DNA from: Liquidambar formosana
Taxonomy: Eukaryota; Streptophyta; Magnoliopsida; Saxifragales; Altingiaceae
Direction: 5' to 3'
NCBI GenBank assembly: GCA_039720395.1
Contig: CM077828.1
Location: 21,804,717-21,868,716 of the forward strand
DNA length: 64,000 bases
Position numbers and translations under genes: made by a program. Of this stretch, positions 21,560 to 31,939 are shown piece after piece. The notes beneath the pieces are model-generated. The model ran no database searches. It had not been told where the DNA came from and saw nothing but the letters and a program-made list of their open reading frames with translations. Every line of letters begins with the position of its first letter. The stretch's first letter is position 1.

Positions 21560-22720
21560 ATGCTTCATTTTCACTGGCTTCCTTAATCTCCGCATTTACG
21601 CTGTTAATTATGTGACTTGCCTAATATTCAATTTTCTTTGTTTATTCCATTCTAACAGACTTCTCCTACATGTTTTTCACCTTCTCATGTACCTAATACA
21701 TTCTGAAACCCAGCACAGAATTCCACCAATTACCCCTCACGATCTCTCTACATTCATCTTCCTTAATCCACCTAAGATTAAATCTAAATGGGATTTTCCT
21801 TCTCCTGGTAAAAGGTTTGGTGTTAAGCATCAAGGGCAAATGCTCAGAACCAATCCCTTCAAGGTGACACACCAGAGCCGAATCAAAAAATAGACACCAC
21901 CACTCTCCAAGTACTAAAACCTTGTCCAGCCTCTCCCTAACATTACCCTCACCTCCCCTCTTGTTTTGCCACGTGAATTGATAACCCATAAAGCCCAAAT
22001 CAATCGCCCCAATCCCATTCACAGAATTTCTAAAAACTTCGAAACTCCATGCATCGCGATATGCTCCACCCAACTTCTCTTTGTGATCTAACAAATCGTC
22101 CAAGTCCCCCACTACAATCCATCTATTGTCACCCCTTGTACATTTCCTTGTTAGAATCCTCCACTGCTCACGCCTGACGAGTGCATATGTGCTAAAGAGT
22201 AAACTGAGAAAATCCTCCATTATGTACCCAACTTAACATCAAAAACTCTAGCTTTAAAATAGAGATCACTTTGCTCCTCCACTTCAAGCTCAAAACCTTC
22301 ATTCCACTACAACATTAATCCAACAGAGAGGCAATAAACCCCAATTCCTCCAAACAACACGTCTATTCTCTGCTCTGAATTTTTTGTTTCCATACTGTAC
22401 ACCACTTTTGGGGAATGGAGCCGAATTAGCTCTTTTAGATGTCGAATTGTCAGGGGTTTCCCCAATCCCTGACAATTCCAAGACAGAAGCTTCATTGGGC
22501 ACCTTAGTGCCACTTACGGGCTGGCAACCTCCACCTGTGCATTCGCTGTAGCATCATCCACCTCGCCTCTAATCTTCAAAGCTTTCTTTTTCTTTGAAAC
22601 CCATCAGTTTGTTCCCCTAGCACGATTATCTTCTCCCTCTGATCTAGTTAGCCCCTTTCGTTTGGTTGGAGGCTATGGCTTGCTTTGCTATATTTGAAGG
22701 AGTCAAAAATTGGCCACAGC
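21560..22720 (-). mobile_element. LINE A, ORF1 end and endonuclease domain
   Basis: Minus strand: a linker (KKKALKIRGEVDDATANAQV) leads to MKLLSWNCQGLGKPLTIRHL (ORF2 start near 22495), the first endonuclease motif, with ETK downstream. After a frameshift the frame 22220-21693 gives WIVVGDLDDLLDHKEKLGGA, IDLGFMGYQFTWQNKRGGEG and RLDKVLVLGEWW. The endonuclease metal-site asparagine is changed (GDLDD for GDFND). Several stops make it inactive. Confidence 0.8.
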
Positions 22721-22924
22721 TCTTTTGTCAACGCTAGTCTACTTTTGTTTATCTTACGAGTTAATTTTAACCCATTTTTGTGATTTGACTAGACCCATCC
22801 ACCTCCTCCTTTCCAACCCAAAATAGATTCGGAAATTTTGAAGTTGCTTTTTTTAATTTCTTCGCCATTTCGGTATCATATTCACACCCAACCTTCCCCT
22901 GATTCGGCCAACTCCAGCAATTAT

Positions 22925-23430
22925 TGGTCGCTTCTCCTCATGCTCCCAAGACAGTTGACAAGAGCAAAGCTTTCCCTCTCATTCATTTATCACCTCTCAA
23001 GAGAAAGAAAACATAGAGATACCTCAAGATATAAAAGTCCTCATTAGAGCTTACACTAAAAATATGGCCCTAAATCTACCTTTTTTTTCTCTTGTCATGA
23101 CAAATAACAAAGCCAACAATAAAAAAAGTATAAAGAAATAAATAAGTGTTACAATAACTAATTACATGAGGCTTTTGGGTCATCTAGCAACTATATTCAC
23201 AATGCCACTCTGTTCCTCAAGATGCTATTTTTTAGATTTCCCAACAAATTAACCTTATGTTTATCCTGATGAATAATAAATCAAAACATTTTTTGAACAA
23301 GTCTTAGATTAAAACCCTGTGCTTAGCCAATGGGCGTTGTTTGTAGACTGTTGCATGCATCCGCAAGGATCAATCCTCAAAGGAAGGTGGGAAGACCTTG
23401 TCGTTAGTGAAACAACACCCCCAAAAAAAA
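22925..23430. repeat. Segmental duplication of F-box downstream region (partner 39965-40400)
   Basis: AGCAAAGCTTTCCCT, CATTCATTTATCACCT, AAAATATGGCC, AACAAAGCCAACA, TTACATGAGGCTTTTGGG and GGGCGTTGTTTGT occur in the same order at 39965-40400. In this copy the block is cut from the F-box gene by the MULE at 23431-26922; in the partner it continues uninterrupted into F-box gene 2. Confidence 0.8.
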
Positions 23431-23772
23431 GGGTAAATGATGTTTTAATACCATGAGCTTTACACCAAATGTCAATTTGGTCCATAAACTCATACATTGC
23501 ACGATTTTAGGACAATTTTAAAATTTTTGATTCAATGTAGGCCAACCATTAACGTCCGTCACTTAAGGTTAACGGAATAGCACGTGACCAACACGTGCGT
23601 GCTTAATTGGCACATACGTGGCAGCAAATAATGCAAACGATGTCGTTTGAAGCCAAAAAAATTAAAACACAAATAAACAAATAAACAGAACAACAGAAAA
23701 AAGAAAAAAAAGAAAAGAAAAAGGATGTTGTTCATCATCCTCGCCGGGTATCTCCTTCGCCGAAGAAGATGA

Positions 23773-23904
23773 AGGGCTCGCCGGGTATTTCCTCTCCACC
23801 CTAGACGCGATACAGACGAGCTTTGTCTGCCAAAAATGGCGACACCTCTGGTCCTCAATCCCTTTCCTCAACTTCTCTCACGCCCTCTTCCCTCGCTTCG
23901 ATTC
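23773..23904 (+). pseudogene. Captured F-box/LRR gene, 5' fragment
   Basis: The plus strand gives TSFVCQKWRHLWSSIPFLNF and SHALFPRFD, the end of an F-box and the start of the LRR region of plant FBL proteins (usual form: TSxLSKRWRHLWxSIPxLxF). It is followed at 23905 by the LTR element and resumes, in frame, at 25538. The upstream F-box helix is merged into the MULE TIR and degraded. Confidence 0.8.
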
Positions 23905-24977
23905 TGATGCAGCGGAAAATACGCAGCAAGACGTCCAACAGCCCGTGGTGCGTATGCCGATGCAATCTGCATCATTCTCCCCTGTTTGGAGAGAATTCGC
24001 CCTCGAATTCGTAGCTTCATCATCGGAGCTATCTTCATGATAAGGAACCAAGTGCTTGACATCGAACAAACTATGAGTACGAATACTACCACCACACTTG
24101 CAGCTACTAATATTGCGGATGGAGTGCTTGATCCGCAATGGTTCGGTTGCATAAAAGTGATCGTTTTACACCTTACATCATCCTCTCTATTCTCCCCTGT
24201 TTGGAGAGAGTTCGTCCCCGAACTCTGCGGGTTGGCTTCACAGAAGTATTGATGTCGACCACTCCAACTGAATAAATACTTTGAGAACTTTTTTTGTTTT
24301 AATTGCCTCCAAAATTTATTTTTCCAAAATTTCATAACAAAAAAATTTTTCTCTTCACCCATCATCTCATTCAAAATTTTCAGCAGTAGAGGATTAACAA
24401 TAGAACAAATATTTTCAACTCCAAAAAAATCATAACGCTTCAGTTCTTCAATGACAAAAACTTCATCCTCTTGAAAATCACTAAATAGTTTAACACGACA
24501 ACAAAAATTATTACGTGAACAATTTTTATTACGTGTCTCACAGGTTATAGCCTCCTTTTGCCCTTCCAAATTTTCAATAATATTTGGCTTAATATCATCA
24601 TCATAATATTCATCAAAAATAGGCGGAGAATTAAAATCCACTACTTTTTCAGCTTCAGCATTGTGAAAGTTATTTAAAGAAAATTTTTCCATGACTTCAA
24701 AATTCTTACCTTCTTCAACTTCATTCAAATCTTCATTCTCTACAACAACATCCTCAACACAAACATCCTCAACCAAAACATTCTCAACACTCTCTTTGTC
24801 CATAGAACGCGGAGATGGAGGTCGATGACTACGACACCGCTCAAGACAATAACTCTTGAATAGGGCACGTACCTCATCTTTGATTTCTTGTTTAATTCGG
24901 GCCATGTCCTCGCGATAATACACGTCCTCCAGATTGGCTTCACGGCCTCCGGCACGTTTTCCTCCTCGTCTTGGCAT
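23868..24977 (-). CDS. Degenerate gag-like ORF of the small LTR element
   Basis: The ATG at 24977 lies about 20 bases after the PBS and opens a 369-codon frame: a basic start (MPRRGGKRAGGREA), a coiled segment (EDMARIKQEIKDEVRALFKS), then a long acidic, E/D/N-rich stretch. The last 80 codons run through the polypurine tract and the 3' LTR, so they are not native coding sequence. There is no CCHC knuckle and no major homology region, so assignment to gag rests on position only. Confidence 0.45.
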   Translation of the reverse strand: MPRRGGKRAGGREANLEDVYYREDMARIKQEIKDEVRALFKSYCLERCRSHRPPSPRSMDKESVENVLVEDVCVEDVVVENEDLNEVEEGKNFEVMEKFSLNNFHNAEAEKVVDFNSPPIFDEYYDDDIKPNIIENLEGQKEAITCETRNKNCSRNNFCCRVKLFSDFQEDEVFVIEELKRYDFFGVENICSIVNPLLLKILNEMMGEEKNFFVMKFWKNKFWRQLKQKKFSKYLFSWSGRHQYFCEANPQSSGTNSLQTGENREDDVRCKTITFMQPNHCGSSTPSAILVAASVVVVFVLIVCSMSSTWFLIMKIAPMMKLRIRGRILSKQGRMMQIASAYAPRAVGRLAAYFPLHQNRSEGRGRERS

Positions 24978-25532
24978 GACGGCAAGAACGAACTGGTCTC
25001 TGATACCAACTGATGCGGCGGAATATACGCGGTCAAGACTAGCTCACCAAAAAACAAACAAGCGTCCACCAATCTGTTGATTGTCGCAAGAACAATGCCA
25101 GATAGTAGGCAACCACAATCAATATTCTCTCAAGAACACGAAAGTAGGAAAATAAAGGAGAACTCTCTCTCTCAATATTATTGATCAAATAATCAACTTA
25201 ACACCACTTGCCATAAGGCTTACATCCCTTTATATAGAGAACTAATAAGAAAAACCTAGTTCTACTAGAACAAGACAATCTAGTTCTACTAGAACAAGAA
25301 AACCTAATTCTACTAAAACAAGTAAGAAGAAAAACCTAGTTCTACTAAAATAAGACAACCTAGTTCTACTAGAACAAGAAAATATCAAACTACCTAAGAA
25401 ACAAATTAAATTAAAAGCAATAATTAAATAATAATAATAAAGACTCCTAAAATATCTAAATAAACTAGAATCCCGATTTAGCAGCAAGACGTCTAACAGC
25501 CCGTGGTGCGTATGCCGATGCAATTTGCATCA
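23905..25532 (-). mobile_element. Small LTR retrotransposon nested in the captured F-box/LRR gene
   Basis: Minus orientation. The 5' LTR is 25532-25011 (522 bp; TGATGCAAATTGC...GCCGCATCA, TATA-like TATATAAAGGG). A PBS TGGTATCAGAGAC follows (25010-24998). The 3' LTR (23974-23905) is only 70 bp: it keeps both ends but lacks about 450 internal bases. A polypurine stretch TCTCCAAACAGGGGAGAA precedes it, and a second copy of that stretch lies near 24190-24210. Flanking duplications GATTC (23900-23904) and GGTTC (25533-25537) differ by one base. It carries no protease, integrase or RT. Confidence 0.85.
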
Positions 25533-25537
25533 GGTTC

Positions 25538-26183
25538 CCACTCCGAAACCCGCCGATTCTTCGCCGAGTTCGTCGATCGAACCCTAATCCTCCGCTCCCA
25601 TTCTCCACTCCTCAAATTCCGCCTCCAATTCGACTACACCGAGGACCGATACGCCTATTACGCCGACTCATGGATTCGCTACGCCGTGACCCACAACGTC
25701 GTCGACCTCGATCTCGACTTCTCCAAGGTCTTGGATTATTATAATTATGAGCAATTGTACGACGACGGCGAGTTCTACGACGGAGGCGAACTCGTCGACG
25801 GCAACGGTGGAGGAGAACTCATCGACGGCGACGGCGACGGCAACGGCAATGGCGGCGAAGCCGGACATGTTGATGGCAACGGCGGTGAAGGTGAACAAGC
25901 TGACGGCAACGGTGGCAAAGGTGAACAAGTTGACGGCAACGGTGGCGAAGGTGAACACGTCGACGGCAACGGCGGCGATGGTGAACTTGTTGACGGCAAC
26001 GGCGGCGACGTCGGTGGAGACCTCATCGATTTCAATGAGGAGAACATCTCGTACTACAATTTCCCTTTCTCTGTACTGAGAAATGGCCGAGTTAGGGTCT
26101 TGAAGCTCCGCTTCTGCAATCTCTCTTTACCAATCAACGTTTCCGGGATGCGATTCTTCTCTCCGGTCAATGTCCCTCACTGA
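25538..26183 (+). pseudogene. Captured F-box/LRR gene, 3' fragment with an acidic glycine repeat
   Basis: Continues the fragment at 23773-23904: RRFFAEFVDRTLILRSHSP, FRLQFDYTEDRYAYYADSW, IRYAVTHNVVDLDLDFSKV, typical of the region after the F-box in plant FBD/LRR proteins. It then carries about 100 residues of imperfect 10-residue repeats (xGEGExVDGNG), absent from ordinary family members and probably a local repeat expansion. It resumes with LRNGRVRVLKLRFCNLSLP, an LRR start. A shift near 26150 brings in a TGA; the family sequence SLTEVYLMDQIV follows in another frame. No intact product is possible. Confidence 0.8.
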
Positions 26184-26924
26184 GGTTTATCTGATGGACC
26201 AGATAGTTTCGCATATACTGATGCGATTCTTCTCTCTCCGGTCAATCTCGCATATCCTCGCTGGGTATCTCCTTCGCCGAAGAGGATGAAGGGCTCGCCG
26301 GCCATGGCTGCCTCTAAACAGAACAGATGAAAAAAAAAAAAAAAACACAGAGAGAAAACAAAGAGACGGCAAAGCCCCTTACCGACGACAAAGCCCCTTA
26401 CCAGACCCATCCATTTTTCAGATCTGGTGTTGTTTCTCTAAACCCTCACCACGTTGGCCTCTCCATCTTCATCCCAACTGATGAAGGTCGTGCCGCTGCA
26501 ACAACTTGCTTCCGTTTTTTCTTCATCCCATCCATTTTTCTTCACCCTTCTTTACTTCCATTTTTTTCTGGCGAAGGAGCGGCGAGGCTTTCATCCTCTT
26601 CGGCGAAGGAGATACCCGGCGAGGATGAACATCCCTTTTTCTTTTCCTTTTTTTCTTTTTTCCGTTGTTTTGTTTATTTGTTTATTTGTGTTTTAATTTT
26701 TTTTGGCTTCAAACGACATCGTTTGCATCATTTGCTGTCACGTGTGTGCCAACTAAGCACGCACGTGTTGGTCAATTCCGTTAACCTTAAGTGACGGACG
26801 TTACTGGTTGGCCTACATTGAATCAAAAATTTTAAAATTGTCCTAAAATCGTGCAATGTATGAGTTTATGGACCAAATTGACATTTGGTGTAAAGTTCAT
26901 GGTATTAAAACGTCATTTACCCCC

Positions 26925-28735
26925 AAAAAAATAAGGATAAGGTCTCTACTGGCAATAATTGCATAACATGAACACGAGAAGAGAACATTAACACGATAAT
27001 AATAATAGCAACGCTATGGAAATCTCAAACATAATCATAATTCAGTAAAAAGTAAGAAGCAAGTGTGAAACTATTCCATCACGTAAAAACAAGTAGTACT
27101 AGTAAATAATAAAATTAAACACCACACAGAAAACGTCATCCAGATGGAGATAGGTTGAACCCGAATTTGGGAAATGTGGGCACAATCCATAATGGAGGCG
27201 GCATGTGCTTCTGAGAAGGATCTGGCTTATAATGTAGTCCAAAGCTTGCATCCTCCAAATTGAAGATGCCCATGTCACGATACCCAAAAGCCTCATATGT
27301 GGTTGAGCTGTCATAATCATCAGTATAATAAATAGAATTAGACTTGCATCCAGTAACGTTAGACACCGAGACACACAAGGAATGGTTGTCTCCCAAAAAC
27401 AGGGCATCATCACCAAGGCTCTTGATTTCAATCCACCCCGTTGTCGTCGTCGAATGTTGCAGCTTGAAAACCTTAAATCCCGAAGTCACGTACTGTATAT
27501 TGTGATCCTTGTTTTTCAAAAACCGTTGAACCATCAACAGATCTCCAGCGGATGATTCCACAAGATACGCCCTTGGAGGTTGGACCGAGGTCTGTGGTGC
27601 AACCGTCTTTGCTCGATGCTCAATACTAGATGCATCGATCGTTTCAAGCCCACCCCAGATATCCAAAGCGAGGACCTCGCCTTTATAATATATTACATCG
27701 AGGAGCACATTCCGCTTATTCTTAACGTAAGTCCAATCTTTCTCACCTGATCTAATCAATGCCAATGAATTGAATTCACCATAGAGGGCCGCGACCTCAT
27801 AATGGGAATCATTCGTAGGTTGGGCCGACAATATAACCTTAACTAAATCATACTCGTACGCATCGAAATCCTCATCATCGTCGTAGGGTTCATGATCATC
27901 TTCTTCTCGATCGCTATAGTCCCAGACTTGTTTAATTGGGGGAAGACGGATGGTCTCGCCCGAGACGGGGTTTCTGAGAGTAACGGCCTTGGTCTTGTCT
28001 ATAGTAGCCAACCATCCATGTGAAGAACCGCTACACCTCCTGTTGAAAGGCACTGGAAACTGGAAGTCGCAGATTTTGTCGTCGGTGAAGCTGTAAAGAC
28101 TGCGTCTTTCGGTGCTGTTATCTTTCGTGGGGATCAGAAGGAGGGGAAGTTGAATCCCACATGTGTTTTTCATTCGCTGCTGGTGCTTCGCATTGTTCTC
28201 TGCCGCAACAAAGAGGTATGACTTGCAGACTAAGCTAAAACGGACATAGTCGGAGAACGGGAACAGCTTGTCGAGAATCAAATTCACAATGTCTTTGGGA
28301 AGACTTGCCCAATTTGACTCTACAAACACCATAGCTCAAACAACACCCAATTTCTCACTCCAACAAGAAGAAGAAGAAGCAGCAGCAGCAAAAGGTCTCG
28401 CCTTTTACGTTTCAAAGTAATAAAGAAGTTATTGGAGTACACAAAATAAATAAATAAATAAATAAATTTCTACTGTTACAACCAACAAAGAATTTCTTGG
28501 GAATTCATAGAAGATGGAGGTAAGGAGGATTGACGAAACAAGGAATTCTAGGGTTACAGAGGAATAAGGATTTGGGGGCAATTTATACTGTTAAAAAGGA
28601 ATTTGCATCGGAATTCCTAGACGAGGGAGGATTGGAGGATTGAAGAAACAAGGAATTATGGGGTTTTTATTCTAGGGTTACAGAGGAACAAGGAATTTGG
28701 GGGAAGTGGAATTGTATACATATGTACAGTGTATA
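26925..28735. repeat. Segmental duplication holding F-box gene 1 (partner 40400-42160)
   Basis: The similarity covers the 3' flank (GGAAATCTCAAAC, GCAAGAAGC/TAAGAAGC), the whole gene and about 400 bases of 5' flank (GAAGATGGAGGTAAGGAGG, GGAATTCTAGGGTTACAG, GGATTTGGGGGCAATTTATA). The copies part near 28700/42160. The (AAAT)n at 28446-28470 and the GAA run in the leader differ in length between them. Confidence 0.88.
27136..28332 (-). CDS. F-box/DUF295 (KIB-type) protein, paralogue 1
   Basis: An intact single-exon frame of 398 residues. An N-terminal F-box (about 8-48; WASLPKDIVNLILDKL, FSLVCKSYLFVAA) would bind the Skp1/ASK adaptor of an SCF ubiquitin ligase. Residues about 65-370 match the DUF295/KIB1-4 beta-propeller region: FTDDKICDFQFPVPFNRRCS, GSSHGWLATID, LRNPVSGETIRLPPI, YVKNKRNVLLDVIYYKGEV, AYLVESSAGDLLMVQRFL, LGDDALFLGDNHSLCVS, NSIYYTDD and MGIFNLEDASF near the end. 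Substrates are unknown; KIB proteins in Arabidopsis target GSK3-like kinases (family knowledge). The ATG at 28332 begins the conserved frame, and the leader is GAA/GCA-repeat rich. Length is normal for the family. Confidence 0.92.
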   Translation of the reverse strand: MVFVESNWASLPKDIVNLILDKLFPFSDYVRFSLVCKSYLFVAAENNAKHQQRMKNTCGIQLPLLLIPTKDNSTERRSLYSFTDDKICDFQFPVPFNRRCSGSSHGWLATIDKTKAVTLRNPVSGETIRLPPIKQVWDYSDREEDDHEPYDDDEDFDAYEYDLVKVILSAQPTNDSHYEVAALYGEFNSLALIRSGEKDWTYVKNKRNVLLDVIYYKGEVLALDIWGGLETIDASSIEHRAKTVAPQTSVQPPRAYLVESSAGDLLMVQRFLKNKDHNIQYVTSGFKVFKLQHSTTTTGWIEIKSLGDDALFLGDNHSLCVSVSNVTGCKSNSIYYTDDYDSSTTYEAFGYRDMGIFNLEDASFGLHYKPDPSQKHMPPPLWIVPTFPKFGFNLSPSG

Positions 28736-29626
28736 CATCCTTATTGGGGCTGGTAACGGGTAACCCTTATTAACGCGTTTGGGTTGGGGTGTTAATGACT
28801 CGTTTGCAATCTGGTACGAGACACGGGTTTGATAGTTAACTCATGTTATTTTATTACTATTTTTCAAATTTCAACTCTTACGTTATTAATTTGAGAACAT
28901 TCTATTTTTTTATATTTTAAATTTTGTACTTTTCCTTTTTTTTTTTAAAAACAAAACCAAATTCTAAAATATTTGTCTTCTTTTATTATTTTAACTGGGT
29001 TAAAGGGTTGACCGGAACCGGAAGATATCGGGTTAGCCTAAAACTCATATGTGGGAATGCCTGAATGGGGTAGTGCGGTATTAATTAGACTTACAGTTCA
29101 CGAAATATAACGTTACATAGGCAAGAGGTATAAAATCCTTAAACTCAAAAATTATTATTAGTATATAGTTAGAGTGGATGCAACACATCAATTTTTCTTT
29201 ATGATTTCACATGAAATAAAAAAAAGGAATGGTTATTGCCACTAGAAAAATTCTTAGTTACTTTTTTTAGTTACATTTTTTTAAAAAGATTTTATGAAAA
29301 TATAAAAGATTTTAAAGAAAACTAACTATGCTATCAACTAGAAAACATCATTTTAAACAATTTTGTAAAATAAAGTTTTTCTACAATCTTTTGTCTAAGT
29401 AAATGTTTTGGCCATTTTTTGTAAAACATTTTCTAAAAATGAAATAGAGATTATAAATAAACAAAATGTTCACTTAAACGGCAGATTTTGGAAAAAAAAA
29501 ATTCTAAGTAAATCATAAATTCTCTAATCCCATATTAGAGAATTCTTCAAGCCTTTAAATAAATTTAAAAAAAAAAAAATTCAACTTAAGCTAGATTTTG
29601 ATCCGACAGCTGTAAAAAGAAGTCCA
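28736..29626. other. Intergenic; partial copy of the AGAAAACATCATTTT foldback family at 29231-29500
   Basis: No gene. Bases 29231-29500 (GGTTATTGCCACTAG, ACTAGAAAACATCATTTT, AAAGTTTTTCTAC) resemble the left half of the foldback elements at 31520-31931 and 47109-47508, but the right arm is decayed and no flanking duplication is visible. Confidence 0.45.
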
Positions 29627-30370
29627 AAAAATGGGGTTGTCATCTTCGATACTCACTGAAGAAGGCGAGCAAAACATGGACAAGGAATGGGACCAGAAGA
29701 TCTCCACTCAATCAAAGATGACAAGGAAAAAAGATCAGTGTCAACTGCATGTAAAGTATTTAGGTGTAAATCTTATGGTTCTCGACAAAGCTATATAATT
29801 TACAGCCCAAAACCAAAAAAAAAAAAAAAAAAAAGGGGGAATTACAGATTGGTCCCGTTATGAGTAAATAATTATTGTTCAATGTAAATAATTATTAACT
29901 TCATAGTAAATGACTACTAACTTAACTAAGAATGACTACTAATTATAATTATGTGGTCCCTAGACAGCCCAATTAGCAGGTGGAATTATGACTACTAGTA
30001 AGTAGTAAGTGCATGTGAGTGACTTCTATTCCTCCTCTATTTAATCATAAAAAGTTTGTCACTTGTGGCCCGATAAGTGCATTTGTTTTTTTTTTTTTTT
30101 TTTTTTTTTTTGACGATCCATATATAAAATCTACCCTATGTCATAGTGTTTTTGTCAATGACTCACTTTCAACCTCTAGGAAATTCTGGTCTAGAGCGAA
30201 TTGCATTAATGAGAGGGTGTGATCTAAAATTCTAAAGCTGTATTGTGCTTAGTGTGGGAAGAAGTAAATTAGTCGATGTATAATTTTCCAGCACGGCACC
30301 AGTCCTCTATTGCATGGGTTCATTTGTGGGTGTCATATGCAAGTTAGTATTTAATAATTTTACGTGTCAT
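29627..30370. repeat. Dispersed duplication, copy R2
   Basis: Begins with the tail of the unidentified ORF (MGLSSSILTEEGEQNMDK) and continues like 4490-4960 (TTTAGGTGTAAATCTTATGG, TGACTACTAACTTAACT, CTTTCAACCTCTAGGAAAT). Bases 30230-30370 (GTATTGTGCTTAGTGTGGGA, CACCAGTCCTCTATTGC) also match 42710-42840 and, weakly, the HRQ1 intron. Confidence 0.75.
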
Positions 30371-31519
30371 ATGTAGGTTAGTATTAGGTAAGCACGTGGT
30401 GATATAATTTATATCAATACTCGCATTGGGAGTTGTATTTTGTGCATTAGTGGGATATGAGGTATATTGGACCACACCATGGTCAAATCTACATCTTACT
30501 ATAAAGAGAACAGTACAAATGTTGAGCAAGCTAGGTATGACTTAACCCTATCTACAATACTATTTTCTCTCTCCAGCTCTTACGATCACCTGACTTAAGC
30601 ATCGGAGAGGTTTTGGCCGGACACACTCTGGCTGCCCTCTGACGATTGTGGTTTCTCTAATTACAAATCCATCGCCGTTGTGAAGCAGCTCTATTCTATC
30701 AGATTGTGTTTAGTCCGATTTCTCGACCACACAATAGCCACGGCCATGTCTTCTGCGGTCATCGACCATGGGTCAGCTACCTCCAAAATGGATACACACA
30801 CAATCATCACAGATGCCTGTGTAATTCACCATCACCCAAAATGGAGGGCATCAATTCTACTTCTTTGCCAATGAAATTTCACCTTGATGCATATGATGAC
30901 AAGACTAACAAATCGTCCCTCACCAAAGTAATCATTGTTAGGATCGAGAGCCTTTTGGCCCGAGCCCACGAGTTCGAAGCCTTGGTATCTAAACCTATCA
31001 ATCTAGTCATGGACCGAGGGCTTCTTAGCCCGAGCATGTGTGGACTGAGCAACTAGTTCTTTGGCCAGAGCATGTGCAGACCGAGGAGATGGTTATCTAG
31101 CCCGAACATGTGTGGACCGAGGAGATGGTTTGGTGATCGAATGCTTTTATAGCTAAGTGCTTGGGCCGAATAAGCCTAGGCCAAATAGTCATGGACTGAA
31201 CAAACTTGGACCGAATAGATTCGACCTAAGGATAAGGTTTGGTAGTGACTGAGAATTGCAGGATGGAATGTTTATCGTGCTTAGGTAACTGAGTTAATTT
31301 ACCCAAGCAATCTTCTTTGAGTTTCCTGGTTTGATATTTCTCCATTGAAATAAAGAAAAGCTTAGTTGAGTACTTTGCCACGTGTCTTTTGATCATTGGT
31401 GGGTTAGAATTTTCCCACACAGTTAGCTAGAAAATATAGAGATCGTTGGAGATGGGTAGGAGATTCATTGATTTCTCGAAGAAACCATAAGGAATGATTA
31501 GGATGATATTTTAGACAAG
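30370..31519. repeat. LTR-like sequence, dispersed block copy and a GACCGAGGAGATGG minisatellite
   Basis: Bases 30468-30660 (AGCAAGCTAGGTATGACTTAA, CTCTCCAGCTCTTACGATC, GCATCGGAGAGG) look like the R-U5 part of a Gypsy LTR. Bases 30720-30930 are a copy of the block at 15405. Bases 30955-31230 hold a degenerate tandem array with units AGCCCGAACATGTGTGGACC and GAGGAGATGGTT. No gene; the 116-codon frame at 30706 spans unrelated repeats. Confidence 0.45.
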
Positions 31520-31931
31520 AGCTTGGCTATTGCCATTACAAAAATTTCTTTGCACCTCCCACATAGTTTTCGTTTTTTAAGGTTTTATAAAAAATATAAA
31601 AATTATTCATAAAAACTAACAGCTATGTCACTAGAAAACATGATTCTGGACTGAACAACTTTGTAAAAGAAAGTTTTTCGTTTAAGTGGATTTTTGGCCA
31701 TTTAGAGTTTCTATTTCATTCTTACAGAATTTTTCATGCAAATGACTAAAAAATCCATTTATATGACATATTTTGAAAAAAACTTTAGTTACAAAGTTGT
31801 TCAAAATGATGTTTTCTAGTGGACAATGCAATTAGTTTTGATGAAAACCTTTAATATTTTTCACAAAACATTAAAAAGTGTACACTAATTGGGGGTGCAC
31901 AGAAATTTTTGTACCGGCAATAACCGCCCCC
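31520..31931. mobile_element. Foldback MULE-type MITE, copy 1 of the CGGCTATTGC family
   Basis: A perfect 9-bp duplication TTTAGACAA flanks it (31511-31519 and 31932-31940). The left end GAGCTTGGCTATTGCC and the inverted right end GGGGGCGGTTATTGCC begin arms that pair across almost the whole element (CTAGAAAACAT on the left against GTTTTCTAGTGG on the right). Non-coding. The terminal and internal sequence match the element at 47109-47508. Confidence 0.8.
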
Positions 31932-31939
31932 TTTAGACA

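Larger units (their letters stand above)
23431..26922. mobile_element. Pack-MULE carrying an F-box/LRR gene fragment, with a nested LTR element
   Basis: Long terminal inverted repeats: the left end GGGTAAATGATGTTTTAAT and the inverse of the right end GGGTAAATGACGTTTTAAT stay similar for about 340 bases (to about 23772 and from about 26600). The flanks are A-rich (C-CAAAAAAAA left, CCAAAAAAA right), consistent with a 9-bp duplication blurred by A-run slippage. Long TIRs with 9-bp duplications define MULEs. Between the TIRs lies a host F-box/LRR fragment, and no transposase. The element sits 213 bases beyond the stop codon of F-box gene 1 and is absent from the paralogous position downstream of gene 2. 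Confidence 0.8.

Noticed and set aside
25668..26079. Open frames on both strands across the DGNGG repeat
   Set aside because: Low-complexity repeat read in other frames; only the frame matching F-box/LRR sequence on both sides is meaningful.
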